46,500 bases of DNA from Marinosulfonomonas sp. (GCA_019090885.1 JAHRVC010000021.1:1-46500), one strand, 5' to 3'. Numbered from the stretch's first letter, positions 9,849 to 18,660 are shown. Made by a program: numbers and translations. Notes: a model not told the origin generated them from the letters alone.

Positions 9849-10274
9849 TTAGTAACTGCGGACTGATACCGTTCCGTCGTGCCTGACGATTCCAGTGACC
9901 GTTTGCCGCGAAGCAAGATTCATAATCCGAACAACTTCGCCAATACCGGCGCGTCCGAGCGATCGTGCTTCGGCGGCAATTGACAGCCCTCCGCGTTGAT
10001 ACATTAAGGTCACAATTTGATTGCGCTCAACGATAGCAGCCGGGCCAATGTCGCGGCTGTTTATTGGTCGCCCTTCATAAAGCGTAACGCGCGTTTCCAA
10101 GCCGATGATGTCGTCGATTCCTGTCAAAGCGTTAGGAGAATTGTTGCGCAGAATAGTAACGTCATTTTTGGTTAAAACCGTCTGCGCCCGGATAGTGCGC
10201 GTGGCTATCAATGTGTCGCCAAAAACAAGTGTTGGAAAACCAATAATTGCCAGTGCCACGTATCCAAGTTTCAT
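9849..10274 (-). CDS. flgA: flagellar basal body P-ring formation protein FlgA (short form)
   Basis: SAF/FlgA-like: ATRTIRAQTVLTKNDV, YEGRPINSRDIGP, SLGRAGIGEVVRIMNLASRQTVTGIV. Confidence 0.9.
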   Translation of the reverse strand: MKLGYVALAIIGFPTLVFGDTLIATRTIRAQTVLTKNDVTILRNNSPNALTGIDDIIGLETRVTLYEGRPINSRDIGPAAIVERNQIVTLMYQRGGLSIAAEARSLGRAGIGEVVRIMNLASRQTVTGIVRHDGTVSVRSY

Positions 10275-10275
10275 G

Positions 10276-11061
10276 CTAGCGCACCTGTGTCGTTGCAGCC
10301 AACATTTGGTCTGCTGCGGTAATGACCTTGGCGTTTAGTTCATAACCGCGCTGAGCCTCGATCAATTCAGTCACTTCCCGGACGGCATCAACCGAGGAAT
10401 CCTCTAAGTAGCCTTGCCGCAAAGTGCCCAAACCGTCGGAACCGGGCGTTGTCACGAGGGCTGAACCAGAGGCGGATGTTTCGAGAAACAAGTTATTTCC
10501 CATCGCCTCGAGTCCTTTTGCATTGGCAAATCCGGCCAATGTGAACTGACCCAACAACTCTGGCTCTACGCGGTCAGTGAAATATGCGTAAATCTCGCCC
10601 TCGGCATTGGTCGAAATACTGCGTGCATCCGAGGGTATGACAATATCCGGGACGACAGCGTGGCCGTCGGACGTGACGACCAAACCATCGGCGGACCGTT
10701 TCAATGCGCCGTCGCGCGTGTAAGCCGACAAGCCCGACGGCAGCGTCACCTCAAAATATCCCTGACCATCAATTGCGAAATCGAGATCGCCGTTGGTCGG
10801 CGATAGTGACCCCTGCGACAGGCTCACAGTTACCGATGACGGGCGCACACCAAGTCCCAATTGAACACCAGTTGGCAAAACGGTTCCGTCCGACGAACTG
10901 ATTGATCCTGCGCGGGTCACTTGCTGGTAGTGTAAATCGGAAAATTCGGCGCGCCGGGCATTGTAGCCAGTGGTATTCATATTGGCGAGGTTGTTTGAAA
11001 TCACCTCTACGCGCATTTGTTGTGCACTCATTCCAGTGGCTGCAATTTTTAAAGCTCGCAT
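10276..11061 (-). CDS. flgG: flagellar distal rod protein FlgG
   Basis: MRALKIAATGMSAQQMRVEVISNNLANMNTTGY and C-terminal EVTELIEAQRGYELNAKVITAADQML. Confidence 0.97.
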   Translation of the reverse strand: MRALKIAATGMSAQQMRVEVISNNLANMNTTGYNARRAEFSDLHYQQVTRAGSISSSDGTVLPTGVQLGLGVRPSSVTVSLSQGSLSPTNGDLDFAIDGQGYFEVTLPSGLSAYTRDGALKRSADGLVVTSDGHAVVPDIVIPSDARSISTNAEGEIYAYFTDRVEPELLGQFTLAGFANAKGLEAMGNNLFLETSASGSALVTTPGSDGLGTLRQGYLEDSSVDAVREVTELIEAQRGYELNAKVITAADQMLAATTQVR

Positions 11062-11072
11062 TGTATACTCCC

Positions 11073-11789
11073 CTATCGGCTAAGTGTCTGCATGACACTT
11101 CGAATTCGGTCGTCTTCCTGATCGAGCAGTTTTTGCCCCAGTTCATAAGCGTGTTGAACTTCGATCATCCGCGCGATTTCAAGCACCGGATTAACATTGG
11201 AATCTTCCAAAAAGCCTTGCAAAATTTGCGCATTGGAAACTGGGTTTAAGTCACCTTCAGCCTCAAACATTGTGCTGCCTGCACGAATAAATTTCGCCGG
11301 ATTGGCCGGTTCAAAGACGCCAATTTGTGCCAATGGCCTTCCTCCGGTTGAGACCGTGCCATCGCTGGCAATTGCGATAGAGCTGGCATCTGGCGGCACG
11401 AAAACGGGGGCAGACCCAATGTCCAAAACCCGGTAGCCATCGGCTGTAACCAGCTCTCCCTCAGAATTTGGGGTGAAATTTCCAGCTCTGGTAAGTCGGT
11501 TTCCGTTCGGAGTTTCGACAAGAAAAAACCCCGGGCCTTCAATCGCCAGATCGAATGGGTTTGTGGTCTGAGTCATCGGGCCTTGTGCCATGTTCGTCGC
11601 TCGGACATTTGCATGAGCCATCGAAAGTGAGGGATCGCTGCCATCCATCGCATGAACGTATTCCGCAAACACCAAGCCTTCTTTGCGAAACCCGTTGGTA
11701 GAGATATTGGCGATGTTATTTGCGACCAATTGCATTTCGCGCAACAGGCCGGATTGGCGGCCAAGCGATGTATATCCAGCGTTGTCCAT
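11073..11789 (-). CDS. flgF: flagellar proximal rod protein FlgF
   Basis: MQLVANNIANISTNGFRKEGLVFAEY and EIARMIEVQHAYELGQKLLDQEDDRIRSVMQTL. Confidence 0.95.
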   Translation of the reverse strand: MDNAGYTSLGRQSGLLREMQLVANNIANISTNGFRKEGLVFAEYVHAMDGSDPSLSMAHANVRATNMAQGPMTQTTNPFDLAIEGPGFFLVETPNGNRLTRAGNFTPNSEGELVTADGYRVLDIGSAPVFVPPDASSIAIASDGTVSTGGRPLAQIGVFEPANPAKFIRAGSTMFEAEGDLNPVSNAQILQGFLEDSNVNPVLEIARMIEVQHAYELGQKLLDQEDDRIRSVMQTLSR

Positions 11790-11792
11790 TCT

Positions 11793-12059
11793 TCAAACTC
11801 CCGCGATCAGCGGAACAATGCGCTGAGTGAAGAACGACGTGATTGATTCTGTCATGAAACCCATCGACGCCCAAAATACGGCCAATATGGCTGCCAATTT
11901 TGGAACGAATGTCAGTGTCATTTCCTGAATAGAGGTAAGGGCTTGAAACAATCCCACAGCTACGCCCGCGACAAGTGCCACGAGCAAAATCGGTGTCGAG
12001 ACTACGACGGCAACCCATAGGCCTTGTCGCAAGGTGTCATAAAATACTACTTCGTCCAT
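11793..12059 (-). CDS. fliQ: flagellar biosynthesis protein FliQ
   Basis: Two-TM FliQ pattern (TPILLVALVAGVAVGLFQALTSIQEMTLTFVPKLAAI); start MDEVVFYDTL. Confidence 0.93.
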   Translation of the reverse strand: MDEVVFYDTLRQGLWVAVVVSTPILLVALVAGVAVGLFQALTSIQEMTLTFVPKLAAILAVFWASMGFMTESITSFFTQRIVPLIAGV

Positions 12060-12063
12060 AAGG

Positions 12064-12351
12064 CTACACCGGCATCCGCAGTATTTCTTGATAGGCTTCC
12101 ACAACCTTGTTGCGAACAGTAACGGCTGTTTCGACCGCCAATTCAGTTTGGGCCAATGCCTGAACAAGTGCGTGTGGATCAGCGCCGCCGGTCAATGCCG
12201 CTTTGGCTGTATCTTCGCCAGAGCGAAGTAAATCGGCAAAATTGCCCACCGCTTCTGAAATGCCATTTTGCCCGCCCGGTGCGGGTTTTGCCGCTGTAAC
12301 CGGGCGGGTCGCTGCATACTGCTGGGTGGCGATTGAGGAACGTAAGTCCAT
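12064..12351 (-). CDS. fliE: flagellar hook-basal body protein FliE
   Basis: 95 aa; C-terminal ALAQTELAVETAVTVRNKVVEAYQEILRMPV. Confidence 0.95.
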   Translation of the reverse strand: MDLRSSIATQQYAATRPVTAAKPAPGGQNGISEAVGNFADLLRSGEDTAKAALTGGADPHALVQALAQTELAVETAVTVRNKVVEAYQEILRMPV

Positions 12352-12362
12352 TTTAGTCTCCT

Positions 12363-12755
12363 CTAACGGCGTAGAAGTTCAAGCAGGCTTTTGGACATTT
12401 GCCGCGCCTGATCAAACATCTTTAAATTCGCCTCATAGCTGCGCTGCGCTTCGCGCGCGTCAGCGATTTCGACCACCAGATCGACATTCGATCCATCATA
12501 GTGGCCAGTTTCATCGGCCATTGGATGACCGGGGTCGAAAATTTGCGACAATTCGCGTTGGTCTAGTTCAACATTGCCGGTTTGAACGGCGCCAGTCATT
12601 CTGCCGGCCAACATTTCAGCTTCAAAACTGATCGATTTCCGGTGATAGCCGGGGGTGTCCGCGTTCGCGATGTTTTCGGAAATGTGACGAATTCGATTTG
12701 CCTGCGCCTGCATGCCACTTGCTGACAACTGGAGAGTTTTGGAAAGATCAGTCAT
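12363..12755 (-). CDS. flgC: flagellar basal body rod protein FlgC
   Basis: LSASGMQAQANRIRHISENIANADTPGYHRK and SNVDLVVEIADAREAQRSYEANLKMFDQARQM. Confidence 0.97.
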   Translation of the reverse strand: MTDLSKTLQLSASGMQAQANRIRHISENIANADTPGYHRKSISFEAEMLAGRMTGAVQTGNVELDQRELSQIFDPGHPMADETGHYDGSNVDLVVEIADAREAQRSYEANLKMFDQARQMSKSLLELLRR

Positions 12756-12769
12756 TAAACTTGCATCCC

Positions 12770-13159
12770 CTAGCGTCCACGCCCAAGACTAGTGCGCAAA
12801 ATATTGAGTGAGCTGGAGTAAACGGACAAAGCCAGATCGTGCTGACGGCGAACCTCAGTCGCTTTCACCATTTCCAGTTCCAGAGAAACAGTATTACCAT
12901 TAGGCGAAGACTCTCCGCCTGCATCGAGCAGATTGGTCCCGGTGTTCCCGGCAGAGTTTGGTTTTAGGTGCTTACTGCGCGTGATCCGCAGACTGCCCTC
13001 ATTCGAATTTACGTAAGTATCCGAAAAAGGCTGCGTATCTTTGGCCCGGTATCCCGGTGTATCGGAATTGGCGATATTCTGCGCGATGACCGACTGTCGG
13101 TTGGCGGAATGTACCGCCAAACCGTTTGCCAGTCGAAAAATCTCAATTTTGTCGAACAT
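12770..13159 (-). CDS. flgB: flagellar basal body rod protein FlgB
   Basis: MFDKIEIFRLANGLAVHSANRQSVIAQNIANSDTPGYRAKD; ATG at 13159 preferred. Confidence 0.94.
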   Translation of the reverse strand: MFDKIEIFRLANGLAVHSANRQSVIAQNIANSDTPGYRAKDTQPFSDTYVNSNEGSLRITRSKHLKPNSAGNTGTNLLDAGGESSPNGNTVSLELEMVKATEVRRQHDLALSVYSSSLNILRTSLGRGR

Positions 13160-13182
13160 CGGGGCTTCTCCCTCGAAGGATT

Positions 13183-13197
13183 TCAACCAAGGCTTAA
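13183..13197. promoter_or_regulatory. putative CtrA-like site TCAA-CCAAGGC-TTAA
   Basis: 7/8 match to TTAA-N7-TTAA in the 82-bp divergent flgB/fliI intergenic region. Confidence 0.45.
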
Positions 13198-13241
13198 CCC
13201 TGATTCCTTTAGAAACCGTTTTCAAAGCCAAAGGAATTTTG

Positions 13242-14591
13242 ATGACACATGTAGACTTGACTGATTTGCTGCCCGAGGTTGCGCGACTTGAAACGTCAAA
13301 ATGGGTCGGAAGAATTAGGGAAATTGGCCGCGGAACACTTTGTGTGGCGGGGCTATCTAATAGAGTTGGGTTGGGCGATCTCGTCGAAATTCATTCCCAT
13401 TCCGGTGCGGTTGTTGCCGGAGAAGTGTTGCAAATTGATGATGAAAACCTAATTGTTCTGCCCGATGGTGTGGTGGATGGGCTGCGTATTGATGATGCAG
13501 TCCACCATTTAGGTAAAAATGAAATTGCTCCCCATTCCAGTTGGTTGGGCCGGATTATCGACCCCTATGGAAAAGCAATAGATGGCAGCGAAATCCTTTC
13601 TGGCGCAGTTGCTAAACCGTTGCGGGGCGCTCCGATCAATCCGTCAAATCGTCGGGGTTTTGGGCAGCGGTTAGAAACCGGGTTGGCAGTATTCAACACA
13701 ATGTTGCCGCTGGTTCGCGGCCAACGGATAGGGCTGTTTGCGGGTTCCGGCGTGGGAAAATCTACGTTGCTTGGGCGGCTGGCAACCGGTGTTCAGGCTG
13801 ACGTTGTTGTCATCGCAATGATAGGAGAGCGTGGTCGGGAAGTGCGCGAGTTTGTTGAAAAAATCCTAGGAAAAACCGGCATGGAGCGCGCTGTAGTCGT
13901 GGCCGCTACATCCGACCAATCACCCCTGGCGCGCCGACGGTGTGCTTGGGCCGGGATGGCTGTCGCCGAATTTTTTCGGGATCAGGGGCAACATGTTTTG
14001 TTTTTGGCGGATTCCGTCACCAGGTTCGCAGATGCCCACCGAGAAGTGGCTTTGGCAATTGGTGAACCCGCGACGCTGCGTGGATATCCCCCATCAACGG
14101 CATATGAGATCACTGCGCTTTGCGAACGGGCCGGAACCGGTTTCGAATTTACAGGTGACATAACGGCAATTTTTAGTGTTCTTGTCGCCGGGTCTGAAAT
14201 GGATGAACCAGTTGCAGACATACTGCGCGGGGTTCTGGATGGGCATATCGTTCTGGACCGAGAAATTGCCGAGCGTGGGCGTTTTCCGTCAATTGACTTA
14301 CTGCGCTCTGTTTCCCGGTCGCTACCATTGGCCGCCAGTGTGCAGGAAAATGAATTGATTGGCCGAGCGCGCAGGCTGTTGGGAAGCTATGAGCAAAACC
14401 AGATGATGATTCGCGCCGGATTATATACGGCTGGAACTGACGCCGAGATCGACGAGGCGATAGCCGTTTGGCCAAAATTGGATAACTTCATTGCCGCCAA
14501 CGAGCTCTCGGGCATTCGGGAAAGTTTTGAACGCCTTGCCGGTTTCTTGCCGGAACATTCAGAGAATCTGAATGAACATTTTCCAACTTGA
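13242..14591 (+). CDS. fliI: flagellum-specific ATP synthase FliI
   Basis: Walker A GLFAGSGVGKSTLLGRL, VIAMIGERGREVREFVE, LRGYPPSTAYEITALCERAG; ATG at 13242. Confidence 0.97.
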   Translation: MTHVDLTDLLPEVARLETSKWVGRIREIGRGTLCVAGLSNRVGLGDLVEIHSHSGAVVAGEVLQIDDENLIVLPDGVVDGLRIDDAVHHLGKNEIAPHSSWLGRIIDPYGKAIDGSEILSGAVAKPLRGAPINPSNRRGFGQRLETGLAVFNTMLPLVRGQRIGLFAGSGVGKSTLLGRLATGVQADVVVIAMIGERGREVREFVEKILGKTGMERAVVVAATSDQSPLARRRCAWAGMAVAEFFRDQGQHVLFLADSVTRFADAHREVALAIGEPATLRGYPPSTAYEITALCERAGTGFEFTGDITAIFSVLVAGSEMDEPVADILRGVLDGHIVLDREIAERGRFPSIDLLRSVSRSLPLAASVQENELIGRARRLLGSYEQNQMMIRAGLYTAGTDAEIDEAIAVWPKLDNFIAANELSGIRESFERLAGFLPEHSENLNEHFPT

Positions 14592-14634
14592 AACCCATGC
14601 AGTAAAAAGCACTGAATGACAGAGCCGACGAAGT

Positions 14635-15435
14635 TTAGTAGCCGGCATTTTGCAATAACGCCAAAGCGACGGATCCGGATGATGTCGAGGCAAATGAATT
14701 TTCTGCCTCAGTGCGAATAAGAAACCTGCGCACTAACCATTCTTGTTTTTCTGGGTCCGAAAACTGTTGCACAGAGCTATCTCCGAGAATCTGGCTGGCT
14801 TTTTCTCGAAATTCTAGAAGCTGGCGGTCGAGGTCCAGACCCGAGAGCGATGCAGGCATACCCAATGCCGTTTCGAATACCCGCCGCAGCGGAGGGTTGC
14901 CCATAACTAAGAACCAATACCCATCATCGGTCGTGTCGGTCGACAAAAGGGCCCCTACCTCTCTTTCAACGCCAAGCGCCAGCCTGAGGTCTTCGTCTTG
15001 TGTGCCGATCCTTAGTTCAAATTCTTGGTCTTGATACCCCGTAATTATCTTATCTGGAAAATCCGAAAGCTGAGTATTAGCGATCGAAAAATCGCCAAAA
15101 CCGAATGCTTTTGACATTGCTAGATACCGCTTGTCTGATAGCCGGTTTCCCAAAGCACCATCGTCAAGTGTTCCGTCTTCCAGAACTGACTTTATGAAGA
15201 ATGTATTGCCGATATCGTCGTGCAACCCAAACGCGCCAAGAGCCACGCTTAACAATCGGCGATCCGCAACCAAATCAGATGCAGTTTTGGCGTTCGCAAT
15301 GTTGTCGCGAAAATAGTCGGTTTCGCGCCGCATCTGCGCAGTTTCTGATAGCGCTTCTTGTTGGTCCTCTTTCGTGCGGGCCAAAAATGTCCAACCGGTA
15401 TATCCCGAAGAAAGAACAATCGGTTGAAAGCTCAT
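14635..15435 (-). CDS. DUF1217-type flagellar-cluster protein
   Basis: Pattern TDYFRDNIANAKTASDLVADRRLLSVALGAFGL...IKSVLEDG resembles DUF1217 proteins; ATGA-type overlap with flbT. Confidence 0.75.
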   Translation of the reverse strand: MSFQPIVLSSGYTGWTFLARTKEDQQEALSETAQMRRETDYFRDNIANAKTASDLVADRRLLSVALGAFGLHDDIGNTFFIKSVLEDGTLDDGALGNRLSDKRYLAMSKAFGFGDFSIANTQLSDFPDKIITGYQDQEFELRIGTQDEDLRLALGVEREVGALLSTDTTDDGYWFLVMGNPPLRRVFETALGMPASLSGLDLDRQLLEFREKASQILGDSSVQQFSDPEKQEWLVRRFLIRTEAENSFASTSSGSVALALLQNAGY

Positions 15436-15836
15436 GAGGGCTGTGCCGCCATCAACCGTTCCTCGCGCGGCAGCAAGCTTCGAAGCGCTTTCATTGCTAA
15501 ATAGTATTGCGCATCAAGGACTGCATCGGTGGCTTCGGACAGTAAATCGCGACTATCTATATCGGTGAGGACCTGACTGAGTTGCTCGATCCCACGGAGC
15601 AGTTGCATCTTTGCGTCTTCTGCCTTTGCGTCGCCGGATAATACCAACTGCGCGATATAGCAGACGCGTCGCACTGGTGTATTAACCTCTTCCGGATGGA
15701 TTGAGTCGCGCAAGCGCAGGATGTTGGCGTTGGGCGTGACAATCGACAAGCGGCTGCGCCGATCACCATTTTCGATTACCGCACCATTAACCAGAATTCT
15801 TTCTCTTGGCCCGAGCTTAAGAACCAGACCACTCAT
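15432..15836 (-). CDS. flbT: flagellar biosynthesis repressor FlbT
   Basis: LVLKLGPRERILVNGAVIENGDRRSRLSIVTPNANILRLRDSIHPEEVNTPVRRVCYIAQLVLSG. Confidence 0.95.
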   Translation of the reverse strand: MSGLVLKLGPRERILVNGAVIENGDRRSRLSIVTPNANILRLRDSIHPEEVNTPVRRVCYIAQLVLSGDAKAEDAKMQLLRGIEQLSQVLTDIDSRDLLSEATDAVLDAQYYLAMKALRSLLPREERLMAAQPS

Positions 15837-16204
15837 GCGCCACCTCTACCGTGGCGCAGGCCACGCATTACAGAAGTGTTCACATCGATTAGTGGTGCGG
15901 AATCAGCCCTACCAGCAATGATTTGCGAAGTATGTTTCTGGGTAAACTCCGCAAGGTAAAACAACTGAGCACGCAACTGGCGTGGCAGGCCATTGTCAGC
16001 GTCTGCGACGTCAACGGCAAGTAATGTCCAGAGTTTTCTGTTTTCGTGTAGAGCCGCGATAAATGCAGGATAGTCAGATTTTTCCGAGGTAGCCTTTAGA
16101 GCGCGGGTGACGTGTGAAAATGCGTCATATTCTGTGCCACGTTCTGTTTTCACCGGGGCAATGGAAGATGTATAAGCCGTTTGGGCCATGTTGAAAGCGT
16201 TCAC
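15833..16204 (-). CDS. flaF: flagellar biosynthesis regulator FlaF
   Basis: NMAQTAYTSSIAPVKTERGTEYDAFSHVTRAL...LWTLLAVDVADADNGLPRQLRAQLFYLAEFTQKHT. Confidence 0.95.
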   Translation of the reverse strand: MNAFNMAQTAYTSSIAPVKTERGTEYDAFSHVTRALKATSEKSDYPAFIAALHENRKLWTLLAVDVADADNGLPRQLRAQLFYLAEFTQKHTSQIIAGRADSAPLIDVNTSVMRGLRHGRGGA

Positions 16205-16229
16205 TTTGGGTCCTTCCTTAGACCAAATT

Positions 16230-16248
16230 AATGAGCGTTTTGCTCATT
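16230..16248 (-). other. perfect hairpin AATGAGC-loop-GCTCATT between flagellin and flaF
   Basis: 7-bp inverted repeat with 5-nt loop. Confidence 0.6.
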
Positions 16249-16252
16249 CAAA

Positions 16253-16280
16253 TGTGGACGCCACCGTCACGGCGCCCACA
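16253..16280 (-). terminator. candidate flagellin 3' hairpin / attenuator
   Basis: 10-bp stem TGTGGGCGCC/GGCGTCCACA on the minus strand (one G-U) starting 9 nt after the flagellin stop; weak U-tract. Confidence 0.5.
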
Positions 16281-16289
16281 CTGATTGTC

Positions 16290-17756
16290 TTATCGGAAAA
16301 GTGACAAGATCGACTGCGGTGACTGGTTTGCAATCGACAATGACTGAACGCCAAGTTGTTGCTGAACCTGCAGAGCTTGTAACCGAGCCGACGCTTCTTC
16401 CATGTCGGCGTCGATCAGCGTCCCGATACCTGATTTCAACGAGTCCGTCAGCTTGCCGATAAAGTCGCGTTGAATTTCGATGCGTCCCTGTGCGGAGCCA
16501 AATTCTGCCGCCGAATCGATTGAGTTGCTGATCAGGGTTTCGATGTTGGAAAGGGCTGCGTCTGCCCCAGCATTCGTTGTGACGTTGATCGCGTCCAGTC
16601 CAAACAGCCCACCTGACGCAGTGCCATCCGCTGCACCAGCCCGCGCGAGAGATTGTGACGAAGCGCCGTCGTTGTCGACTTTTAGTATCCATTGGCCGGA
16701 AGTATTCTGGGTAACCTGGGTTGATACGTCTGTGATGGTACCACCGTCGACCGCTGCCTTCAGACCCTTGGCAACATCTTCAAATGTTTCATCTTTGCCA
16801 GCAACATATGTGAAAGCATTGCTGCCAACGGTTACCTGATACCCATCGCCTTCCGCCACGTTAGCTGACCCAGAGAAAGTAAGCGTTTCTGCACGTTCGG
16901 CGATCGTCGCTGCTGATGCGGTAGCACCAGTTGATGTCAAGCTTACGTCATCAAATGCCCGGGTGGATGTCAGCGTTATTACATTTGTCGAAACGCTGGC
17001 CGTTACACCGACAATTCCAAGTGCATTGATCGCACCGGAAATCAACGATGCAGCCGCATCCTGATCACCCGACAGGTCGCCCACAGAATAGCTAAGGGTC
17101 GCACCGCCAACATTGATCGACACAGCATTATCGCTCATGTCGCCGTCAGTTGCGATTGTAACTGTGGCTGTATTACCTGCATTTGTAGCGGCAGCCGCGC
17201 TGAGCGCCGCATTTGTTGATAAGTCAGTGCCCGTGCCAAGCGCGCCGGCAGAGGTCGACATATCCTGCCGTGAAATTTTAATATTGCTGGCGGTCACTGA
17301 CCCGTCGCTGGCCCGGTCGAGTGACGACAGAATATTTACATCTTCGGTGCCTTTCAAAAGGTTCAGGCCGTTAAACTGCGCGGCATTCACAACCGATGTG
17401 ATCTGATCGCGAAGCGTCGCAATATCAGTCTGAATTTTACTGCGGTCGACGTTTTCTTCTTGTGCGGCAACAATTTTGCCTTTGATGTCAGTCAGCAGGT
17501 CAGTAATCGTTTCAGCGCCCTGCCGGGCTACAGCAACCGTGGATTCACCAAGCCCGAGACTTTCAGAAATGCCTTTGTAGCCCTTCACATCTGATTCCAT
17601 CACTTTCGAAATGGCCCAGATCGAGGAATTGTCTTTCGCACTTCCGACTTTCAATCCGGTCGAAATTTCGCCCTGCGTCTGGCCAAGGTTCGCGTTGATT
17701 GTTTTTAGCGTCTGAAGGGCCACCATGGCGCTTCTGTTCGTTAGAATACTGGACAT
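16290..17756 (-). CDS. fliC: flagellin
   Basis: N-terminal MSSILTNRSAMVALQTLKTINANLGQTQGEISTGLKVGSAKDNSSIWAISKVMESDVKG and C-terminal LIDADMEEASARLQALQVQQQLGVQSLSIANQSPQSILSLFR. Confidence 0.98.
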   Translation of the reverse strand: MSSILTNRSAMVALQTLKTINANLGQTQGEISTGLKVGSAKDNSSIWAISKVMESDVKGYKGISESLGLGESTVAVARQGAETITDLLTDIKGKIVAAQEENVDRSKIQTDIATLRDQITSVVNAAQFNGLNLLKGTEDVNILSSLDRASDGSVTASNIKISRQDMSTSAGALGTGTDLSTNAALSAAAATNAGNTATVTIATDGDMSDNAVSINVGGATLSYSVGDLSGDQDAAASLISGAINALGIVGVTASVSTNVITLTSTRAFDDVSLTSTGATASAATIAERAETLTFSGSANVAEGDGYQVTVGSNAFTYVAGKDETFEDVAKGLKAAVDGGTITDVSTQVTQNTSGQWILKVDNDGASSQSLARAGAADGTASGGLFGLDAINVTTNAGADAALSNIETLISNSIDSAAEFGSAQGRIEIQRDFIGKLTDSLKSGIGTLIDADMEEASARLQALQVQQQLGVQSLSIANQSPQSILSLFR

Positions 17757-17890
17757 TTAGTTTCCTTTGGTCGATGGCGCTTTTGCACCAAATTAAAATA
17801 GGCCCAATTAAAACGGGACCAGTGAATGCCATTCTGACGGATACGGAAACATGGCAATTCGCCAGCCGTGCCACCCCTCGGGGCGCACGT

Positions 17891-17905
17891 GTAATCTGAG
17901 ATTAA
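17891..17905. promoter_or_regulatory. putative CtrA-like site upstream of flagellin (TTAA-TCTCAGA-TTAC on the minus strand)
   Basis: 7/8 match to TTAA-N7-TTAA, ~135 bp upstream of the flagellin ATG. Confidence 0.45.
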
Positions 17906-17989
17906 ATTGCTAATGGATAGATAAATTGACGGCGTAATATAGTTAGGTTTTTAAGGAGTTTCGGCAGGTATCTTCCGAGAATAAAGGCG

Positions 17990-18346
17990 TCAGGCGCGCC
18001 GCTCAACACTGACCTTGTGTTCACTGTGCGTCTTGCGACTGCCAGCACGGTCATAGGTTGAGAGCGGAGCACCGTTTTGCATTTTTTTCAGTAACTCAGA
18101 AACTGACCGTATGCCCTTGCCAGCAGCGTCGAGAAGTTGCTGATTTCGTTTTGCCATAGTGCTTAGCTTGGCCAAACGGTCCGGGGCCAGCGACCCATGT
18201 TTTGCCGAATTCAATAGGCGTTCTTTTTCCGCAACTAAGCGGTGCAGTTTGTCAAACTCGCCCTTTAGGATGCACTTGCGCTCGCGGTCCAATAGATCTT
18301 CCAGACCATCAAGTGCATCGCGGGACTTAAACAGAGCCATCTGCAT
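17990..18346 (-). CDS. FlgN-like flagellar chaperone
   Basis: Small helical protein (LDGLEDLLDRERKCILKGEFDKLHRLVAEKERLLNSA...) overlapping the rod-binding-like gene by 20 nt. Confidence 0.6.
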   Translation of the reverse strand: MQMALFKSRDALDGLEDLLDRERKCILKGEFDKLHRLVAEKERLLNSAKHGSLAPDRLAKLSTMAKRNQQLLDAAGKGIRSVSELLKKMQNGAPLSTYDRAGSRKTHSEHKVSVERRA

Positions 18347-18626
18347 GTTCCTTCAAAGCTTCAAACAGGGATTGTGCCAGGCCAATTCCGCCAGCCTCTA
18401 CCATTGTGTCGGCTTGGGCTTGGCGCAGAAACGAACTGAACTGATCTTCGCCAGAACCGCCACCAAAGGCCTGCGGTGTTTGACCAAGCCCGGAAGATTT
18501 CAACATTTCTGCCAAAAAAGTAGCCTCTAATTTTTTGGCAGCGTCCCACAGCGCCTCATCACGTTGTGTGACCGCTGTACTGACAGGGTTTGAATGCGTC
18601 GGCATTGTAATCATCGATTGTTCCAA
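18327..18626 (-). CDS. rod-binding protein (FlgJ N-terminal domain-like)
   Basis: AAKKLEATFLAEMLKSSGLGQTPQAFGGGSGEDQFSSFLRQAQADTMVEAGGIGLAQSLFEAL. Confidence 0.8.
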   Translation of the reverse strand: MEQSMITMPTHSNPVSTAVTQRDEALWDAAKKLEATFLAEMLKSSGLGQTPQAFGGGSGEDQFSSFLRQAQADTMVEAGGIGLAQSLFEALKEHADGSV

Positions 18627-18660
18627 TTCGAATTACTTGGACTGTAATAAACTCAAACCA

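Noticed and set aside
17855-17876. TGGCAC...TTGC on the minus strand upstream of flagellin, considered as a sigma54 promoter
   Set aside because: Spacing between TGGCAC and TTGC is 10 nt rather than 5, so the -24/-12 geometry is wrong
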